From: Fimbriimonadia bacterium
Lineage (GTDB): Bacteria > Armatimonadota > Fimbriimonadia > Fimbriimonadales > Fimbriimonadaceae
Assembly (NCBI GenBank): GCA_029824495.1
Contig: JALGXY010000050.1
Location: forward strand, 1-8,033
Direction of reading: 5' to 3'
Length of the DNA stretch: 8,033 bases
The notes beneath the pieces were generated by a model that saw nothing but the letters and a program-made list of their open reading frames with translations, was not told the origin of the DNA and ran no database searches. This document shows, in pieces, positions 5,901 to 8,033 of the stretch (the stretch's first letter is position 1; the number at the start of each line of letters is the position of its first letter). Made by a program: the position numbers and the translations under genes.

Positions 5901-6575
5901 ATGGCAGAAGAATCGATCTACGGAGAGCTCTCGTTTCCGCATCCACCTGCCGGAAGGCCCTACGTTTTCATCGACATGGCGATGTCGCTTGACGGCAAAT
6001 CGACGACTCAAGGTCGAAGCAAGGCCGTCCAAGACCTCGGCTCGCCGACCGATCATAAGACGCTTCACCATCTCGAGAGCCTGGCCGACGCGGTTCTGCT
6101 TGGCGCGGGAACACTTCGAGCCACCCCAAGAATCAACATTCCAGCCGGTCCGATTCGGATCTGCGTGACTCGCTCTGGATCCGTCGATGCGGACCACAAC
6201 TTTTTCGCAGACGCTCCAGGTGAGAGTTTTCTGGCGATGCCCGCAGCGGCGCTTGAAGAGGCGCCTTCATCCCTGCCCGTAATCGAAGCCGGGGCAGAAG
6301 AGCTCGACTTCACGGTTCTGCTCTCAGTCTTGAAAGAGCGCCACGGCGTCGATCTGCTGATGGTTGAGGGCGGAAGCACGATCAATGGACAGTTGCTTAG
6401 CCAAGATCTTGTCGACGAAGTCTTTGTCACCGTCTGCCCTAAAGTTGCACTTGGCAAGGGGCCGACTATCGCGGATTGGGGCGAGCTGAACGTAGAACCG
6501 CTCAGGATGTTCAATCTGGTGAGCTGCACCCCGTTCGATGACGAAGTTTTTCTGAGGTACAGACGCCATCGCTGA
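5901..6575 (+). CDS. Stand-alone RibD C-terminal-domain reductase (dihydrofolate reductase-like fold)
   Basis: The 224 residues correspond to the reductase half of RibD only. Visible motifs are 'DMAMSLDGKSTTQGRSK' (25-41), 'ADAVLLGAGTLRATPR' (62-77), 'LLMVEGGSTINGQLL' (152-166), the NADPH-binding glycine region, and 'DLVDEVFVTVCPKVALGKG' (169-187). The zinc-binding deaminase domain of bifunctional RibD (~360 residues) is absent. Members of this family reduce the ribosyl side chain of a pyrimidine intermediate in riboflavin synthesis with NADPH, or act on other pterin-like or unknown substrates. No other rib gene is in the window, so the substrate is open. It lies 35 bases after the sigma gene. 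The frame of the downstream permease overlaps its last codons. The start is the first ATG after the sigma stop, with a weak TAGG three bases upstream. Confidence 0.85.
   Translation: MAEESIYGELSFPHPPAGRPYVFIDMAMSLDGKSTTQGRSKAVQDLGSPTDHKTLHHLESLADAVLLGAGTLRATPRINIPAGPIRICVTRSGSVDADHNFFADAPGESFLAMPAAALEEAPSSLPVIEAGAEELDFTVLLSVLKERHGVDLLMVEGGSTINGQLLSQDLVDEVFVTVCPKVALGKGPTIADWGELNVEPLRMFNLVSCTPFDDEVFLRYRRHR
6554..6558 (+). promoter_or_regulatory. SD-like GAGGT pointing to a non-canonical permease start
   Basis: GAGGT lies within the last codons of the reductase gene and nine bases before the ATC at 6568. It is the only good SD upstream of the permease. The GTG at 6637 is preceded by CCGCTCGCCGCA, with no SD, and by the inverted repeat CGGAACG/CGTTCCG (6604-6610 and 6621-6627). 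Confidence 0.4.
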
Positions 6576-6636
6576 TCCGCTTCGCCCAGCCATCTATCTG
6601 AAACGGAACGCCGGCAAGACCGTTCCGCTCGCCGCA
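6568..6636 (+). other. Probable N-terminal extension of the permease, read from ATC
   Basis: The permease frame is open back to 6556 (TGA at 6553-6555). The 23 codons 6568-6636 read IADPLRPAIYLKRNAG then KTVPLAA. This is the positively charged cytosolic segment expected just before the first membrane helix of FtsX/MacB-type permeases. No ATG, GTG or TTG exists in this stretch. ATC at 6568 has the SD at 6554-6558 and overlaps the reductase stop by eight bases; CTG at 6598 has none. Confidence 0.5.
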
Positions 6637-7713
6637 GTGATCGTGATGGCAGTAATGCTGATCGCCGGCATCGTATCGATCATCAACTCGATCCCTCTTT
6701 CGATCCGGACAATTTACAGCTATTCGAAGTCCTATCTTGGGGTTTCGGCTCGCGGCAACCAGAACAGCATTCCGGAAGTGCGTGAAGAGATTTTCGCCGA
6801 GTCCCCGATTCCGATCGATCGAATCATGACAGCGAGAGCGAGCGAGGCCTCGGTCAAGAGCATCGTGGGGAGCTGGCCGTTTGTTGTGCTGGCGCTCAAT
6901 CCGGAAGACCTCGATGCCTATCTGAATCGCGTCACTCCTGGCTCATCGCTCACTGGCCGGATGCCCGAATCAGGATCACCTGAGGCGATTGTCGGCAGGC
7001 CTGTCGCCGACAACCTCGGCCTGACCTTGGGAGACCCGATCATCGGCAAGGCCGATAAAGCTGGCTACTCTCCCAAAGATGTTGAGATCGTGGGGATCAT
7101 CGAATCCGATATATGGCTGATCCTGACCACCTACGAATATCACAAACAGAACCACTTTCCGCCAGTCGATGTTCTGCTCGTCTTTGCTGAGAACCAGAAC
7201 GATCAGCGGGCTCTTGACAAGTGGGCCGAGAAGCAGTTTGAAGGCCGCAGGCCACGCATTTATGCGTACCACCTGCTCGAGGAAGAGACGACTTCCATGT
7301 TTGAGATTCTCTACAGCATTCTCAACGTTGTGATCTTCACTCTTGTCATCGTGATCACGCTGATGATGGCAATGCTGATGAGCATCTATCTTCAGCAGAG
7401 GATCCCGGAGTTTGGACTTTTGCAGGCGATTGGCTATGCCAAGAAGAGGTTGATCCGGCGGATGATGCTGGAGACTCTAATCGTCCTGGTCGGTGGCTGG
7501 GCAACAGGGGTGGCCGCAGCTTACGGCATGCTTCTGGTGGTCAAGGCAAAGCTGATGGACCCGAATGCATTTATTCTCGATCCGCTTGACAAGACCGCCT
7601 ATCTCTATTCGACTCCCGTGCCGATTGCGATCATGCTGGCTGCCGTATTGACCATCGCCCTGAAGTTTCGAAAGTTTGATCCTGTAACTGTCGTCGAAAG
7701 GAGGCTCTTGTGA
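6637..7713 (+). CDS. FtsX/MacB-type ABC transporter permease
   Basis: From the GTG at 6637 the product has 358 residues, a little short for the family; reading from 6568 would add 23. The first membrane helix is at ~1-20. An extracytoplasmic domain spans ~25-220 and includes 'EAIVGRPVADNLGLTLGDPI' (116-135), the usual MacB periplasmic-core motif for the permease's outer domain. Three further helices lie at ~226-250, ~279-302 and ~325-342. The FtsX core is clear: 'QQRIPEFGLLQAIGYAKKRLIRRMMLET' (253-280), where the permease meets the ATPase, and the end 'FRKFDPVTVVERRLL'. Such permeases pair with an ATPase to drive lipoprotein, peptide or other envelope substrates, or to move force across the membrane without transport. 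The substrate cannot be read here, and no membrane-fusion protein is visible. The TGA overlaps the GTG of the ATPase gene by four bases. GTG 6637 is the conservative start; I think the true start lies upstream. Confidence 0.85.
   Translation: MIVMAVMLIAGIVSIINSIPLSIRTIYSYSKSYLGVSARGNQNSIPEVREEIFAESPIPIDRIMTARASEASVKSIVGSWPFVVLALNPEDLDAYLNRVTPGSSLTGRMPESGSPEAIVGRPVADNLGLTLGDPIIGKADKAGYSPKDVEIVGIIESDIWLILTTYEYHKQNHFPPVDVLLVFAENQNDQRALDKWAEKQFEGRRPRIYAYHLLEEETTSMFEILYSILNVVIFTLVIVITLMMAMLMSIYLQQRIPEFGLLQAIGYAKKRLIRRMMLETLIVLVGGWATGVAAAYGMLLVVKAKLMDPNAFILDPLDKTAYLYSTPVPIAIMLAAVLTIALKFRKFDPVTVVERRLL
7698..7704 (+). promoter_or_regulatory. Strong SD of the ABC ATPase gene
   Basis: AAGGAGG lies five bases before the GTG at 7710. 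It fixes that start, which overlaps the permease TGA as GTGA. Confidence 0.8.
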
Positions 7714-8033
7714 TTGAAGCCAAAAAGGCGACGCTGACCTATCAGGACAAAGACCGGACTGTTCACGCCTGCAAAGATGTTGATCTGAGAGTTGAGGACG
7801 GGGAGTTTCTTGGGATTCTTGGTCCGAGCGGGTCAGGGAAGTCCTCGCTGCTCTATCTGTTGAGCAGTCTTAAGGTGCCGACATCCGGCACGATCGCGTA
7901 TCAAGGCCGTTGTTTCCGAGATATGAACGATGATGAGAGGGCGATGCTTCGGCTTCGTGAATTCGGGTTCATTTTCCAGCACTCTCACCTTATCGGCTAT
8001 CTCACAGCAGTTGAAAACATTCTGGCTGCGGCC
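7710..8033 (+). CDS. ABC transporter ATPase, LolD/MacB type, N-terminal 108 residues (cut by window end)
   Basis: The frame is open to the end of the window. The Walker A motif GPSGSGKSS is at 38-46. 'DVDLRVEDGEFLGILGPSG' before it and 'SSLKVPTSGTIAYQG' after it are typical of the LolD/MacB/FtsE group. The Q-loop is 'FGFIFQHSHLIGYLTAVENI' (85-104), with Gln90. The ABC signature, Walker B and H-loop lie outside the window. It should be the cytosolic motor of the permease encoded just before it: the four-base GTGA overlap means the two are translated together. Confidence 0.92.
   Translation, partial: MIEAKKATLTYQDKDRTVHACKDVDLRVEDGEFLGILGPSGSGKSSLLYLLSSLKVPTSGTIAYQGRCFRDMNDDERAMLRLREFGFIFQHSHLIGYLTAVENILAAA

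Noticed and set aside
5553..6197. Minus-strand open frame of 214 codons across the sigma-reductase junction
   Set aside because: It overlaps two well-supported genes, is rich in R, S and P, and has no recognisable domain.
6604..6627. CGGAACG/CGTTCCG inverted repeat as a terminator before the permease
   Set aside because: It has no T-tract, lies in the open permease frame (KRNAGKTVP), and is too near GTG 6637 to make sense as a terminator.
1..8033. Mobile element, phage, toxin-antitoxin or CRISPR content
   Set aside because: I found no transposase, integrase, repeat-spacer array, terminal repeats or small toxin-like pairs. Base and codon use look uniform across the window.

Overview
The window reads as one stretch of a free-living, moderately GC-rich bacterial chromosome. 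Coding density is high, most genes lie on the + strand, and I see no transposase, integrase, tRNA, rRNA or CRISPR array. The gene set (a PspA/IM30 protein, a TolB-like/TPR protein, the type IV pilus protein PilC, a SigB/SigF-like sigma factor, a stand-alone RibD-type reductase and an FtsX-type ABC exporter) does not fix the phylum. An Armatimonadota-like or other deep-branching pilus-bearing lineage is my guess from style and content only, and it is weak.

Left part (1-1473). The 3' end of an unrecognised gene (2-592, +) meets a PspA/IM30 gene (593-1351, -) tail to tail with no base between the two stop codons. The PspA terminator therefore appears to lie inside the coding sequence of its neighbour (517-554). 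The 122-bp gap at 1352-1473 separates PspA from the divergent + strand run. It holds a consensus -10 box for PspA, a small inverted repeat, and a weak promoter that would give the next gene a nearly leaderless mRNA.

Middle part (1474-5865). A cytosolic TPR protein with a TolB/FlgO-like N-terminus is followed by pilC and then by a 417-residue sigma factor. The sigma factor carries a degenerate GGDEF-like domain at its C-terminus. The start of pilC is partly covered by a 13-bp hairpin. The start of the sigma gene is covered by a 15-bp stem that pairs its Shine-Dalgarno (SD) region and the first base of its GTG codon. The TPR gene seems to lack its natural last 27 codons: a one-base change at the stop would restore a plausible tail ending in the loop of the pilC hairpin.

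Right part (5866-8033). A RibD C-terminal-domain reductase, an FtsX/MacB-type permease and the start of its ABC ATPase follow at very short spacing or overlap. The permease frame extends upstream of any ATG/GTG/TTG codon, to an ATC codon with a good SD, so its start is uncertain.

Together, 1474-8033 looks like one co-directional transcription unit or a chain of closely coupled ones. The most interesting hypothesis is a pilus-linked sigma factor controlled in two ways: translation through an RNA stem at its start, and activity through a GGDEF-like domain that may sense, rather than make, a nucleotide such as c-di-GMP. This is inference from sequence reading and has not been tested.
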